From contig JAFWMQ010000015.1 in NCBI GenBank assembly GCA_017510605.1, forward strand, positions 124,001 to 188,000: DNA of 64,000 nt, written 5' to 3'. The notes below the pieces were generated by a model. The model worked only from the letters and a program-made list of their open reading frames with translations, made no database searches and was not told the DNA's origin. The DNA is from Clostridiales bacterium (GTDB lineage Bacteria > Bacillota > Clostridia > Saccharofermentanales > Saccharofermentanaceae). The first letter of the stretch is position 1; each line of letters starts with the position of its first letter. The position numbers and the translations under genes were made by a program. Shown piece by piece: positions 1 to 9,280 of the stretch.

Positions 1-1
1 A

Positions 2-934
2 GAGAGCTATATGATTGACGGCGCTGTATCCATGCTTAAGAAATCATGCCTGGGTGAAGGTGCTGAAGATATGGATTTTGCCGTGATCGATACGAGGACA
101 GGCGATAAGTTTGATATGGGAAGACTTGAAGAGCTGATCTCGATGCCGCCGTGGATGTCGCCCAAAAGACTGATCGTAGTTAAACAGTCAGGATTGCCCG
201 GAAGAGAGCTGAATGATAAGGAACAGGAGACTCTGAAGAATATTCCGTCTTCTTCGGTTGTCGTTTTCTTTGAGGAAACTGCTGACAGCAGGAAAAAAGC
301 TTTCAAGTTATTCCAGCAATACGGCACTGTTGCATCGATGAGCGGATTTGAAGAAGATGAGCTTACCGGATGGATCAGCAAACGGTTCGCAAAGGAGAAC
401 CTGAGGATCGGGTTTGAGGCAGCAAATTCAATGTCTTCCAGATGTTCCAATAACATGATGGAACTTGTAAATGAGATCAATAAGGTCTCGCTTTATTGTC
501 AGGGGAAAGGTTATTCCGAGGTCACGCCGGATATCGTGGAACTGTGCTGTCCGCCTGATCTGAGCGGCAAGATCTTTGATATTATGGATGCCTGCGGCAG
601 CGGGAATGCGAAAATTGCACTTGGCACGCTCGATAAGCTTATTGCGACCAGGGAACCGCTTGCAAGGATAAGGGCTTCCATAGTAAATCACATAAAGGCC
701 CTGATAATGGCCAAGGAAGCCGGAAATGCGAATGTTCTTGTTGAACGTACCGGGATGAATGACTTCAGGGCCAGAAAGCTTGTTGCACAGTCGGGCAACT
801 TCAGTATGAAGGGTCTCATTAATCTGTATTTGTCGGCGGCTGACTCGGACAGTGAGTTTAAGCACGGTCTTATCGATGAACGCTATTCGCTGGAGATTAT
901 TCTGGTCAAGGCCGGCGAGAGGACAAATGCCTGA
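2..934 (+). CDS. holA: DNA polymerase III subunit delta (5' end outside window)
   Basis: The delta subunit is the clamp-loader wrench that opens the beta sliding clamp. The reading frame is open to the left edge; the first visible residues (ESYMIDGAV) match the family's region just after the N-terminal Walker-like strand, so roughly 15-25 residues are missing. Visible segments include a hydrophobic strand ending KRLIVVKQSG, the strand SSSVVVFFEE, and the C-terminal collar region with FDIMDACGSGNAKIALGTLDKL and an arginine-rich helix. The ORF ends 115 bases before icd, with a weak A/T-rich hairpin between them. Assignment rests on overall pattern and length; delta proteins are divergent, but I am fairly sure. 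Confidence 0.88.
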   Translation, partial: ESYMIDGAVSMLKKSCLGEGAEDMDFAVIDTRTGDKFDMGRLEELISMPPWMSPKRLIVVKQSGLPGRELNDKEQETLKNIPSSSVVVFFEETADSRKKAFKLFQQYGTVASMSGFEEDELTGWISKRFAKENLRIGFEAANSMSSRCSNNMMELVNEINKVSLYCQGKGYSEVTPDIVELCCPPDLSGKIFDIMDACGSGNAKIALGTLDKLIATREPLARIRASIVNHIKALIMAKEAGNANVLVERTGMNDFRARKLVAQSGNFSMKGLINLYLSAADSDSEFKHGLIDERYSLEIILVKAGERTNA

Positions 935-938
935 CGGA

Positions 939-963
939 AAAACACAAGAATTCGGTGTGTTTT
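939..963 (+). terminator. Weak A/U-rich hairpin after holA
   Basis: An 8-bp inverted repeat, AAAACACA and TGTGTTTT, encloses a 9-nt loop and is followed by CATGAGTTTTTTCC. It lies directly after the holA stop and before the icd promoter, so it may act as an intrinsic terminator. The stem is A/U-rich, so this is tentative. Confidence 0.4.
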
Positions 964-989
964 CATGAGTTTTTTCCTCATTATATGAT

Positions 990-1018
990 TTGACGTTATG
1001 GGGTTATTGTCATAAAAT
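990..1018 (+). promoter_or_regulatory. Sigma-A type promoter of icd
   Basis: TTGACG (990-995), a 17-nt spacer and TAAAAT (1013-1018) match the housekeeping promoter pattern. A TTG at 990 is in frame with icd but lies in this -35 box, which argues for the downstream ATG at 1050 as the true start. Confidence 0.65.
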
Positions 1019-1049
1019 CGTCTATATTATTTATAAGAATGGAGATCTT

Positions 1050-2246
1050 ATGGCTAAGATTCAGATGAAGACCCCGCTTGTTGAGATGGACGGGGATGAG
1101 ATGACCAGAATAATCTGGAAGCAGATCAAGGACATCGTAATTTTACCTTATGTTGATCTGAAGACGGAATATTTCGATCTGGGCCTCAAGCACAGAGACG
1201 AGACTGCTGACCAGGTTACGATCGATGCGGCTAACAGGACAAATGAGCTCGGCGTTGCCGTTAAATGCGCTACCATTACTCCTAATGCGCAGAGAATGAC
1301 TGAGTATAACCTGCATACGATGTGGAAGAGTCCTAACGGAACTATCAGAGCTATTCTTGATGGTACCGTATTCAGAGCTCCGATACTTGTTAAGGGTATA
1401 AAACCTTTCGTATCATGCTGGGAAAAGCCCATCACCATCGCAAGACATGCTTACGGTGATGTTTACAGAGATACGGAGTTCCGTGTTGAGGGACCTGCAA
1501 GAGCAAACCTCGTAATCACATATCCCGACGGAAGAACTGAGAGCCAGACGATCTTTGAGTTCAACGGTGACGGTATCGTAGAGGGCCTTTACAACACAGA
1601 TAAGTCCATCGAAGCTTTCGCTACTTCATGTTTCGAGTATGCGCTTGATACAAAGCAGGATCTCTGGTTTGCCACAAAGGATACTATCTCCAAGACATAT
1701 GACCACCGCTTCAAGGATATTTTCCAGGCTATCTATGACGAGCAGTACAAGGAAAAGTTCGAAGCAGCAGGAATCACATATTTCTACACGCTTATTGATG
1801 ATGCCGTCGCAAGAGTTATGCGCTCTTCAGGCGGATTCGTATGGGCACTTAAGAACTATGACGGCGATGTAATGAGTGACATGCTCGCTTCTGCTTGCGG
1901 ATCGCTTGCCATGATGACTTCTGTTCTCGTTTCACCCAAGGGTGTTTACGAGTATGAGGCAGCTCACGGCACGGTTACACGTCATTACTACAGACATCTT
2001 AAGGGTGAGCAGACTTCCACAAACCCTATGGCTACGCTTTTCGCATGGTCAGGTGCTTTGAGAAAGAGAGCTCAGCTTGACGGACTTAAGGACCTTGAGG
2101 AATTTGCCGACAAGATCGAGAAGGCTTCAGTCGCAACGATCGAGGAAGGTATTATCACCGGAGACCTCAACAATCTCATTGAAAACGATAACAAAAAGAC
2201 GGTTACTACCGAGGAATTCCTCAAGGCCGTAGCCGCTAAACTTTAA
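1050..2246 (+). CDS. icd: NADP-dependent isocitrate dehydrogenase (eukaryote-like type)
   Basis: This enzyme converts isocitrate to 2-oxoglutarate and CO2 with reduction of NADP+, feeding glutamate synthesis in anaerobes with a partial TCA cycle. The start is the ATG at 1050, 5 nt after GGAG; an in-frame TTG further upstream lies in the promoter. The 398-residue product has the substrate loop [16 protein letters not shown], the metal and substrate segment [14 protein letters not shown], and the cofactor region [16 protein letters not shown] followed by [16 protein letters not shown]. This pattern is that of the eukaryotic cytosolic/mitochondrial-like homodimeric family rather than E. coli Icd. 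It is a single-gene unit, or is loosely co-transcribed with the SEC-C gene 29 nt downstream. Confidence 0.95.
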   Translation: MAKIQMKTPLVEMDGDEMTRIIWKQIKDIVILPYVDLKTEYFDLGLKHRDETADQVTIDAANRTNELGVAVKCATITPNAQRMTEYNLHTMWKSPNGTIRAILDGTVFRAPILVKGIKPFVSCWEKPITIARHAYGDVYRDTEFRVEGPARANLVITYPDGRTESQTIFEFNGDGIVEGLYNTDKSIEAFATSCFEYALDTKQDLWFATKDTISKTYDHRFKDIFQAIYDEQYKEKFEAAGITYFYTLIDDAVARVMRSSGGFVWALKNYDGDVMSDMLASACGSLAMMTSVLVSPKGVYEYEAAHGTVTRHYYRHLKGEQTSTNPMATLFAWSGALRKRAQLDGLKDLEEFADKIEKASVATIEEGIITGDLNNLIENDNKKTVTTEEFLKAVAAKL

Positions 2247-2275
2247 TATGGAAAACAAATGGAGGAACAGACAAA

Positions 2276-2800
2276 ATGAGTTATTACAAGACATGGATGG
2301 ATAAATCAGAGGATGCTACCAACAGACAGGAATACATTGAGTATATCAACCGTTATTATGCGCTCGAAAAGGTCGCTTACGATAAGATCTTAAGCGCATA
2401 TCCGGATAATGCTGAGCTCCTTTCCGGTACAGCAGCCGAGATGGCTAAGAAACTTGAATTTCCTAAGGATTCTATGGACGTATTTGTCGGCTTCATTGAC
2501 GGTATCAAGTCAAGCCTTACAAATGCTGATGCTCTTGATATGGAAGCTATCGATGATGATTATCAGATAAAGCTTGAAATCGATTATGAGAAGCTTTATT
2601 ACAACATGCGTGATGCTAAGGCAGAATGGCTTTATAACCTCAAGGCATGGAAGGATATCCTCTCAGAAGAGAAGAGAAACGAGATCACAAAACAATACCG
2701 CGAGGACAACATGGCTCATTCCGATAAGATCGGCCGTAACGATCCGTGCCCTTGCGGTTCAGGCAAGAAATATAAGAACTGCTGCGGTAAGAAGGGCTGA
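2276..2800 (+). CDS. SEC-C motif protein, function unknown
   Basis: A 174-residue acidic, helical protein preceded by GGAGG. The N-terminal 140 residues are not a family I recognise; they are rich in Tyr, Asp and Lys and look alpha-helical. The last about 25 residues form a complete SEC-C zinc-binding motif ([19 protein letters not shown]), nearly identical to the tail of SecA in this same window (15395-18190). In SecA this metal-binding tail contacts ribosomes and other partners. A role around translocation or ribosomes is therefore possible but only inferred. It sits between icd and mreC; neighbours do not fix its function. Confidence 0.75.
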   Translation: MSYYKTWMDKSEDATNRQEYIEYINRYYALEKVAYDKILSAYPDNAELLSGTAAEMAKKLEFPKDSMDVFVGFIDGIKSSLTNADALDMEAIDDDYQIKLEIDYEKLYYNMRDAKAEWLYNLKAWKDILSEEKRNEITKQYREDNMAHSDKIGRNDPCPCGSGKKYKNCCGKKG

Positions 2801-2826
2801 TCTGTAACCTTGTCAGGAGAATCTCC

Positions 2827-3702
2827 TTGAAAAAACTGTTAAAGTCAAAATGGTTTATAGCGCTTATTGTCCTGCTGGTCCTGGCAGCATTTTCGATATT
2901 GAGCCTGCTCCCGGGAAGCCCTGTAAAAAAGCTCCTTCAGCCTGTTCAATTGGTAACTACGCCTGCCCAGTCACTTGTAAAAAAAGCAGGTGATACCTTA
3001 TCCGATTTCTGGTCTGCCATTACAGACGGTATCGCGATCAGAGAAGAGAATAAGGCTCTGAAAGAGCAGATCGCTGACTTAAGATATCATCTGACCCAGA
3101 ACGAAGAAGCTGCTTTGAGATATGAAGAGCTTAAGGAAGCGCTTCATATCAAGGATACATTCAGCAATTACGTTATCTATGGAGCAGCCATTCTTTCCAG
3201 AGAATCAGATGAGTGGTTTTCGACGATAAGGCTTAATGCAGGCGCAGCTGACGGTATTGTCCTCGAGGAAGGCAATTCATATCCTGTTTTGGATGTAGAA
3301 ATGAACCTTGTAGGACGAGTTATCGAGTCTTCAGAGACTGAGTCCAGAGTGCTGCCCCTGCTTCACGAGGGCTTCGCAGTTGCAGGCAAAGTAAATGAAG
3401 TTAATGGTGCCACGTTTATGGTGGCAGGTGATGCCGAACTCAAAAGATACGGACTGTGTCTTGTTAAGGGCATAGATCCTGAAGTGCGCATTGAACCCGG
3501 CATGGAGATCGTTACGTCAGGTGACGGTGGACTCTTCCCGGAAGGTGTTCATATCGGCGTTATCGAATCGGTTGACTATTCCAATCCGCTTGATGTAACG
3601 GCTACGCTGAGACCTTATTCACAGATAGGAAAACTCGAGGACGTATTCATCATGATCCCTTATGTTGAAGAGACTGAACCCTCAAGTACTGATGCCGGCT
3701 GA
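2827..3702 (+). CDS. mreC: Rod shape-determining protein MreC
   Basis: MreC is a bitopic scaffold of the elongasome that links MreB/MreD to PBP2-class transpeptidases. The product of 291 residues starts at a TTG placed 9 nt after AGGAG. It has one membrane segment at about residues 9-29, a coiled-coil at about 75-108 with repeated Glu/Lys heptads, then the beta-rich MreC core (VILSRESDEWFSTI at about 120, GLFPEGVHIGVI at about 238). MreD follows 11 nt later and PBP2 overlaps MreD, giving a classic mreC-mreD-pbp2 unit. mreB is not adjacent; the SEC-C gene occupies its usual place. Confidence 0.93.
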   Translation: MKKLLKSKWFIALIVLLVLAAFSILSLLPGSPVKKLLQPVQLVTTPAQSLVKKAGDTLSDFWSAITDGIAIREENKALKEQIADLRYHLTQNEEAALRYEELKEALHIKDTFSNYVIYGAAILSRESDEWFSTIRLNAGAADGIVLEEGNSYPVLDVEMNLVGRVIESSETESRVLPLLHEGFAVAGKVNEVNGATFMVAGDAELKRYGLCLVKGIDPEVRIEPGMEIVTSGDGGLFPEGVHIGVIESVDYSNPLDVTATLRPYSQIGKLEDVFIMIPYVEETEPSSTDAG

Positions 3703-3713
3703 GGAATATTGCA

Positions 3714-4349
3714 ATGCGCATCATTACCGTGAAGACGAAAGCAAGAGCAAGGAAGATCATCGTTTATGCGATCTATATTATTCTGCTGTCATCGATTCAG
3801 GTATCTTTCCCGGACTCGTTCAGCTTTGCCGGACAGACAGCTGACCTGGTATTTGTTTTTGTTGTGCTTTCAGGGTATTTTAACGGCTTCTGGGATGGAG
3901 CGGTCGTAGGCTTTATCTGCGGAATGGTCAGGGATGCGTTCTCGCCTCCGGCTATTGTGGGTCTTGACGGAGATATCAGGGTGACTGCATTTATCGGTGC
4001 ATTTACTCTTTTTGCGGCAGGTATCATAGGGGCATCGTTCTTTACAAGGAGGATGCACCGCAATATTCCGTTCTCTATAGTTGCTGTAATATTTGTTACT
4101 TTCTGTTATAAGATTGCAGGTTATCTGCTCATTTACGGCTGGAGTACGATCTCGGGAAATAATGCCGGTATTTATGATCCGTTTACTGCATTTGTTTATT
4201 CGTTCCTGCCCCAGTTGCTGCTCAATACGGTTGCATCGATCCCTATGATCGCTCTGCTGAGATTCCTTGGACCTGTGTCTTTCAAGGGCAACGCGAACAA
4301 GGATGAGATCATCGAACAGGATGGTGATGGTACATGGCTCGGAATCTGA
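3714..4349 (+). CDS. mreD: Rod shape-determining protein MreD
   Basis: A 211-residue polytopic membrane protein with about five or six hydrophobic segments, for example IIVYAIYIILLSSIQVSF near residue 17 and the pattern GFICGMVRDAFSPP near residue 65, typical of MreD. It works with MreC in the elongasome that guides lateral wall synthesis. Its 3' end overlaps the start of the PBP2 gene by 16 nt, which suggests translational coupling. Confidence 0.88.
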   Translation: MRIITVKTKARARKIIVYAIYIILLSSIQVSFPDSFSFAGQTADLVFVFVVLSGYFNGFWDGAVVGFICGMVRDAFSPPAIVGLDGDIRVTAFIGAFTLFAAGIIGASFFTRRMHRNIPFSIVAVIFVTFCYKIAGYLLIYGWSTISGNNAGIYDPFTAFVYSFLPQLLLNTVASIPMIALLRFLGPVSFKGNANKDEIIEQDGDGTWLGI

Positions 4350-6661
4350 TTGACGATTACGGCGCATTTGACCATAATGCCGAAGTGGGCGAAAGACCCG
4401 AACAGGTATCGTTCTTAAGACGTATCTTTAATATTTTCACGAACAGATATCTTGTGCTCGGAGCTGGTTTTGTCGCGTTCGGTATAGCAATCCTTGTTAT
4501 GACCGTCAGGCTTCAGTTCTCGGACTACCAGAATACCCTGTCAAAGAGTTCGTCAGGTGTTGTAAGACAGTATGTTTCTCAGGCCCCGAGAGGTGATATT
4601 TACGACAGCAGAGGAGTCCTGTTGGCTTCTTCAAATGAATATAACACCGTAATGATCGCTAATGCGTATCTGGATGATGCAGCACTTAATAAGCTCTGTC
4701 TTGAACTCAGTTATCTTTTCGACCAATATCATTGCATAGATGTCGCTGATCTTGACCAGTATTTTATCCTGGATCCCAAGGCGAGATTTGTTAAATCGGA
4801 GGATAAGATCAGACTGTGGCAGACAGACTCCAATCTCTTTGATCTCAAGGACTATTCTGCCGGAGTAATAGTAACGTTTACCGATGATTATGTTAAGACG
4901 GATCCTAATGTATTTTTCCTTTATCTCAGGCGGAAATTCAATATCGATAACAACTACACAATTGAAGAGGCGTACAGGATCATAAGGATCAGATATCAGA
5001 TATTCAGTGATAACTGGGCATTTATCAAGGGAACTCCGGTAAAGATCGCAACTGATGTTCCTGACGAACTTATCAGGAGATTGGAAGAAGAGAATTACCA
5101 CTATATGGGTCTGGTTTCCGGCAAGGAATATGCAAGGACATATTCGACTGAAGCTCTCTATGCAAGCCACGTTTTGGGCTATGTAGGAAAGATCTCCAGC
5201 GTCTCATATCAGGACTTGGAACCCTTCGGATATACGAGTGACGATGTTGTCGGCAAAGCCGGAGTAGAGTCGCAGATGGAGAGATATCTTCACGGAAACA
5301 GCGGAATAACTCCGTACAGTATTTGGACCATGAACGGGGAAGAGGGACTGTTTGTCCCACGCAGTTACGGAAAGGAACCCGAAGCGGGAGCAACGGTCTA
5401 TCTGACTATCGATACACATATTCAGGAAGTCGGAACGCAGGCTCTTAAAGAATACATTCTTCAGGCAAAGGAATACGAGGAGGAGAACCAGACCGGTTAT
5501 AAGGTTGCTTCGGCGGGCGCATTTGTTATGATGAACGTTAACACAGGCGCAGTTATTGCGATGGGTTCATATCCGAATTACGATCCTAATGACTTTGTTC
5601 TTGCCAATTACGGCGATGAGCAGGCCCAGGAACAGGTCAAATATTATCTCGGTATCGATGAATATCAGGATATTACGGCAGGAGACATTCCTTTGTGGAA
5701 CCGCGCGATCATGTCGATGTATGCTCCGGGTTCTACATTTAAACCTTGTACGGCATTAGCCGCTCTGGAAAACGGCGATATCACGCCTGAGGAGAATACG
5801 ATCAAATGTAAGAGCCCTTATGACGTTGACGGATGGATCTTCAGATGCCTGGAGTTCCCTGATTACGGACATGGCGATCTGACTCTGAACGACGCGATGG
5901 CACAGTCATGTAATATCTATTTCATGATCCTCGGTATCCAGACAGGTATTGATAACATTTCAGCTATGGCGAACAGATTCGGTCTGGGCGTTAAGTCGGG
6001 GATCGATCTGCCCGGAGAGATATCAGGAGTCATGTCGAGCCGTGAACATAAGAGACTTACGAGACAGTCCGTTTACGATAAGACATGGTTCCCGTCAAAT
6101 ACCGCGCAGGCTTCGATCGGACAGTTCGATAACTGTTTTACTATCCTTCAGCTCTGCAGATATACATGCGGTATCGCTACCAACAAGCTTTGTACTCCTT
6201 ACGTTGTAGATAAAGTAGTTGCAAATGACGGTTCGATCCTGTATCAGGGACAGACAGAATCCGTTGATATCGGTATTTCAGAAGAAAGCATCGAAGCTGT
6301 AAGAACGGCGATGAGATGCGTTGCAACGGGAACCGAGAGATGGGGATCAAGTACCGGTGACCAGTTCAATTACTATCCTGTCGAGATGGTATGTAAAACG
6401 GGTACTGCGGAGACGGGATTCGAGGAAGTCCGTAAAGAGTATTCGAACGGTCTGTTTATCTGTTACGCTCCAAAGGATAATCCTGAAGTAGCCCTGGCTC
6501 TTTGTGTCGAAAAGGGACAGTGGGGTGCTTCCTCGGTTGTTATCGCGAAAAAGATCATGGCGGCATATTTCAACGCACAGGTCAATTCAACGGTGCCGCT
6601 TTACACATCAAATCCGATATTAGGCGATTATCTCCCGGCGATCTACGCTACGGCTGGTTGA
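4334..6661 (+). CDS. mrdA: Penicillin-binding protein 2 (elongasome transpeptidase)
   Basis: This class B PBP is a D,D-transpeptidase that cross-links peptidoglycan during elongation. The 775-residue product has a short cytoplasmic N-terminus, one membrane anchor at about residues 37-57, the dimerisation-domain hallmark PRGDIYDSRG near 90, GVESQMERYLHG near 325, and the three active-site motifs: SxxK as GSTFKP near 465, SxN as QSCN near 527, and KTG as CKTGTAE near 687. A long insertion at about residues 115-235 lies in the pedestal region. It overlaps mreD and ends the mreCD-PBP2 unit. The family call is secure; the gene symbol follows position and similarity to PBP2. Confidence 0.93.
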   Translation: MARNLIDDYGAFDHNAEVGERPEQVSFLRRIFNIFTNRYLVLGAGFVAFGIAILVMTVRLQFSDYQNTLSKSSSGVVRQYVSQAPRGDIYDSRGVLLASSNEYNTVMIANAYLDDAALNKLCLELSYLFDQYHCIDVADLDQYFILDPKARFVKSEDKIRLWQTDSNLFDLKDYSAGVIVTFTDDYVKTDPNVFFLYLRRKFNIDNNYTIEEAYRIIRIRYQIFSDNWAFIKGTPVKIATDVPDELIRRLEEENYHYMGLVSGKEYARTYSTEALYASHVLGYVGKISSVSYQDLEPFGYTSDDVVGKAGVESQMERYLHGNSGITPYSIWTMNGEEGLFVPRSYGKEPEAGATVYLTIDTHIQEVGTQALKEYILQAKEYEEENQTGYKVASAGAFVMMNVNTGAVIAMGSYPNYDPNDFVLANYGDEQAQEQVKYYLGIDEYQDITAGDIPLWNRAIMSMYAPGSTFKPCTALAALENGDITPEENTIKCKSPYDVDGWIFRCLEFPDYGHGDLTLNDAMAQSCNIYFMILGIQTGIDNISAMANRFGLGVKSGIDLPGEISGVMSSREHKRLTRQSVYDKTWFPSNTAQASIGQFDNCFTILQLCRYTCGIATNKLCTPYVVDKVVANDGSILYQGQTESVDIGISEESIEAVRTAMRCVATGTERWGSSTGDQFNYYPVEMVCKTGTAETGFEEVRKEYSNGLFICYAPKDNPEVALALCVEKGQWGASSVVIAKKIMAAYFNAQVNSTVPLYTSNPILGDYLPAIYATAG

Positions 6662-6743
6662 TCTGCACTTATCTCTTTTAGGCAATTTCTAGGCATCCGT
6701 CAAAAAATACAATTTGGGATTGTTGATTTGTAATAAAGATTAG

Positions 6744-6772
6744 TTGCCCGAAAGAGCATTTTACTGTACAAT
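6744..6772 (+). promoter_or_regulatory. Sigma-A type promoter before the methylglyoxal-synthase-like gene
   Basis: TTGCCC (6744-6749), a 17-nt spacer and TACAAT (6767-6772). It lies 32 nt before the next start codon, so the MGS-like and hydrolase genes probably form their own transcript. Confidence 0.55.
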
Positions 6773-6803
6773 CTGTTTAACAATTTAATGTGGGAGATTT
6801 CGG

Positions 6804-7196
6804 ATGAAAATAGTTTTGATGGCCGACAATAGGAAGACTGAGCTTTTGGTCAATTTCTGCATTGCCTACAAGCCTTTGCTTGAGAAACATCAGCTTATCT
6901 CTGTATACAACACCGCCAAGCTTCTCAAATCAGCTGCCGATCTGGATGTTTCCGGTCTCTCCGTAGATTATTCGAGCGGCTTCGAACAGCTTGCTTCAAG
7001 AGCGGAATATAACGGTATTGACTGTGTAATATATCTTAGGGACGGCCGGCAGGTCGGTGAGTCCAATCCATTTGAACTTTTGGATGTCTGCGACCAGAAT
7101 ACTATCCCTTATGCTACTAATATTGCTTCTGCGGAAATCCTTATTACCGCTATCGACAGCGGTGCTCTTGATTATCGCGAATGGAATGTAAGCTGA
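6804..7196 (+). CDS. Methylglyoxal-synthase-like protein lacking catalytic residues
   Basis: A 130-residue protein that aligns end to end with methylglyoxal synthase (MgsA), which makes methylglyoxal from dihydroxyacetone phosphate. Shared landmarks are the N-terminal strand MKIVLMADNRKTELL, FCIAYKPLLEKHQL and the C-terminal strand IPYATNIASAEILI. By eye, however, key family residues are replaced: the His of the N-terminal AHD motif is Ala, the phosphate-binding TGTTG is SVYNTA, the catalytic GGDQQ is changed to a segment reading SSGFEQ, and the PHEPD stretch carrying the active-site His and Asp reads ESNPF. I infer a non-catalytic paralogue, perhaps a phosphate-metabolite sensor. Its end overlaps the hydrolase gene by 16 nt. 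Confidence 0.7.
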   Translation: MKIVLMADNRKTELLVNFCIAYKPLLEKHQLISVYNTAKLLKSAADLDVSGLSVDYSSGFEQLASRAEYNGIDCVIYLRDGRQVGESNPFELLDVCDQNTIPYATNIASAEILITAIDSGALDYREWNVS

Positions 7197-7840
7197 TCGT
7201 AGTCCCTTTGGGACCACTCCAATCCAACATGTATCTGATTGCCGCTGATAACGGTGTTTTTGTTGTGGACCCTTCGGTATCTCCCGAGAGGACTGAATCA
7301 TACTGTAATATGCCGGGATTATCGAAGGGTGAATGCAATGTCAAGGCACTTCTTCTTACTCACGGACATCACGATCACATCAAATATGTTAATGCATGGC
7401 AGGAAGCTTATCCTTCCGCAAAGATCTTTTTCAGCAGTAATGACAAGGATCTTTTGAGCAACGGCTTTATGAACTGTTCTTACATGGAAGGATCAGAGAT
7501 AATTTACGACTTTAAGTACACCGATATTGCAGGCATGTACGGTCAGAACCTTATTAAGGAAGAAGATGTTGAGATAAAGGTTTTCGAGACGCCGGGACAC
7601 ACAATGGGAAGCGTATGTTTCCTTGCCGTTCTGAACGGCGAAGAGATGCTCTTTACGGGAGATACGGTCTTTCAGGGTTCTGTGGGCAGGACTGATATGC
7701 CGGGCGGATCTTCTAAAGATCTGATCGCTTCTGTAAGGAGACTTGGCAAACTGGCTCCTGATCTTGTTATCTACCCGGGGCACGGACCGGATTCAACGAT
7801 CGGTGATGAGATAAAATATAATCCTTTCTTTGCTATGTAA
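7181..7840 (+). CDS. Metallo-beta-lactamase-fold hydrolase, glyoxalase II-like
   Basis: A 219-residue MBL-fold hydrolase. It carries the zinc motif THGHHDHI (HxHxDH) near residue 61, a third ligand His in GHTMGSVCF near 140, the bridging Asp in FTGDTVFQGSVGR near 160, and a final His in YPGHGPDSTIGDE near 200. This set is typical of the hydroxyacyl-glutathione-hydrolase-like subfamily, which hydrolyses thioesters such as S-lactoylglutathione, though many bacterial members act on other thiols. It overlaps the methylglyoxal-synthase-like gene by 16 nt and has no clear ribosome site of its own, suggesting coupled translation. The substrate is not known. Confidence 0.85.
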   Translation: MECKLIVVPLGPLQSNMYLIAADNGVFVVDPSVSPERTESYCNMPGLSKGECNVKALLLTHGHHDHIKYVNAWQEAYPSAKIFFSSNDKDLLSNGFMNCSYMEGSEIIYDFKYTDIAGMYGQNLIKEEDVEIKVFETPGHTMGSVCFLAVLNGEEMLFTGDTVFQGSVGRTDMPGGSSKDLIASVRRLGKLAPDLVIYPGHGPDSTIGDEIKYNPFFAM

Positions 7841-7848
7841 GGGTTTGC

Positions 7849-7878
7849 TTGACTTTTCCATTATCTTATATGTACAAT
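7849..7878 (+). promoter_or_regulatory. Sigma-A type promoter of the pheST T-box transcript
   Basis: TTGACT (7849-7854), an 18-nt spacer and TACAAT (7873-7878), directly upstream of the T-box leader. Confidence 0.65.
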
Positions 7879-7884
7879 GAGCAA

Positions 7885-8165
7885 ACGCAATGAAGGTGCG
7901 TAAGTAGTCTTTCTATGACGGGAAAAGAGAGTCGTGTCACCGGCTGAAAGCACGATCCAGGGGTATTAAGATGAATTTCAACACCGGAGCGTTCTCGCGA
8001 AAACGGTTTTTACTGATTAAGCAGATGCGGATGCGCGGCATCACAGCGCATGATTAAGAGCGGAAAGCTTGTAAGTACGGCTTTTCGAACATGGGTGGTA
8101 CCGCGAAGGTGTAATAAATGCAGATTCGTCCCATGGCAATGGATAGTTGCCATGGGATTATTATT
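7885..8165 (+). promoter_or_regulatory. T-box riboswitch, phenylalanine specificity likely
   Basis: The leader upstream of pheS contains the T-box core GGGTGGTACCGCG (8093-8105), which pairs with the uncharged tRNA acceptor end, and the upstream conserved regions with GTAAGTAG and AAAGAGAGT. A terminator hairpin follows: CCCATGGCAA (8130-8139) pairs with TTGCCATGGG (8147-8156) before a U-rich tail. A TTC codon in GAATTTCAACACC near 7975 is a good specifier candidate for tRNA-Phe. The known mechanism is that uncharged tRNA stabilises an antiterminator and allows transcription into pheST. Exact 5' end is estimated from the promoter. Confidence 0.92.
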
Positions 8166-8216
8166 TGATGGGGTCTGACCCCGTTAGAAATGTTTGATTT
8201 TTTAAAGGAGGAAAGC

Positions 8217-9260
8217 ATGGCTGACTTAAGCGAACTGAACGAGAAGTTATCCGAGATCAAGAGCAAGATAGAAAGTGATCTTGCTTCAATCACCAGTTCC
8301 AAGGGTGTCTTCGAATACAGAAAGAGCGTAATGGACTCTAAAGAAGGCAAGATCGGATCTCTCATGAAAGAAATGGGCAAGATCCCGAAGGAACTCAAAG
8401 CTGATTACGGTAAGAAGGTCAACGAGATCAGAAACTGGGCTACGGAGAAATTTGATGCTTTAGATGCCGAACTCAAGGCAAAAGAGCAGAAGATGCGCTA
8501 CGATTCAGAGACCATTGATGTTACCCTGCCGGAAAAGAAGCAGAAGAAAGGCTATCTCCATCCGAATACGCAGGTAAGAAACCAGATTGTTGATATCTTC
8601 GGTTCAATGGGATTTCAGATCTATGAAGGAAATGAGATCGAGACTGATTACTATAACTTCACGGCTCTCAACATCCCCCAGGATCACCCTGCGCGTGACA
8701 TGCAGGATACGTTCTATTTAAGCCCTGAGTTCCTTTTGAGAACGCAGACTTCGGCAGGACAGATCCATGTCATGGAAGCCCAGAAACCGCCGATCAAGAT
8801 CATCTCACCAGGTAAGGTTTTCCGTTCTGATGACGATGCTACGCACTCTCCTATGTTCTCCCAGATGGAAGGACTTGTAGTTGATAAGGGTATTACTCTT
8901 TGCGACCTTCAGGGTATGCTCGATGTCTTCGTTAAAAAGATCTTCGGCGAAGAGACTAGAACGCGTCTGAGACCTTCTTATTTTCCGTTCACCGAGCCTT
9001 CCGTGGAAGTTGACGTAAGCTGCTTCCAGTGCGGCGGGAAAGGCTGCAAGCTCTGCAAGGGAACAGGCTGGATCGAAGTTCTCGGTGCAGGTGTTGTCAA
9101 CAAGAAAGTGCTGGACGGCTGTGGTATTGACAGCAATGTATACAGCGGTCTGGCTTTCGGTATAGGAATCGATCGTATTGCAATGCTCAAGTACGGCATC
9201 AACAATATCAAGCTCTTGTTTGAGTCTGATCTTCGCGTGCTTGAACAGATCGATGACTAA
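8217..9260 (+). CDS. pheS: Phenylalanine--tRNA ligase alpha subunit
   Basis: The catalytic subunit of the alpha2-beta2 PheRS. The ATG at 8217 follows AAAGGAGG by 5 nt; an ATG at 8190 in the same frame has no ribosome site. The 347-residue product has an N-terminal coiled-coil that binds tRNA (residues 1-90), then the class II core with motif 2 at about [20 protein letters not shown] near 200 and motif 3 [18 protein letters not shown] near 310. A CxxC-x4-CxxC cluster ([17 protein letters not shown], near 265) looks zinc-binding, as in other Firmicutes PheS. It is followed 20 nt later by pheT and controlled by the T-box. Confidence 0.97.
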   Translation: MADLSELNEKLSEIKSKIESDLASITSSKGVFEYRKSVMDSKEGKIGSLMKEMGKIPKELKADYGKKVNEIRNWATEKFDALDAELKAKEQKMRYDSETIDVTLPEKKQKKGYLHPNTQVRNQIVDIFGSMGFQIYEGNEIETDYYNFTALNIPQDHPARDMQDTFYLSPEFLLRTQTSAGQIHVMEAQKPPIKIISPGKVFRSDDDATHSPMFSQMEGLVVDKGITLCDLQGMLDVFVKKIFGEETRTRLRPSYFPFTEPSVEVDVSCFQCGGKGCKLCKGTGWIEVLGAGVVNKKVLDGCGIDSNVYSGLAFGIGIDRIAMLKYGINNIKLLFESDLRVLEQIDD

Positions 9261-9280
9261 GGGAAAGGAGGCGGAATCAA

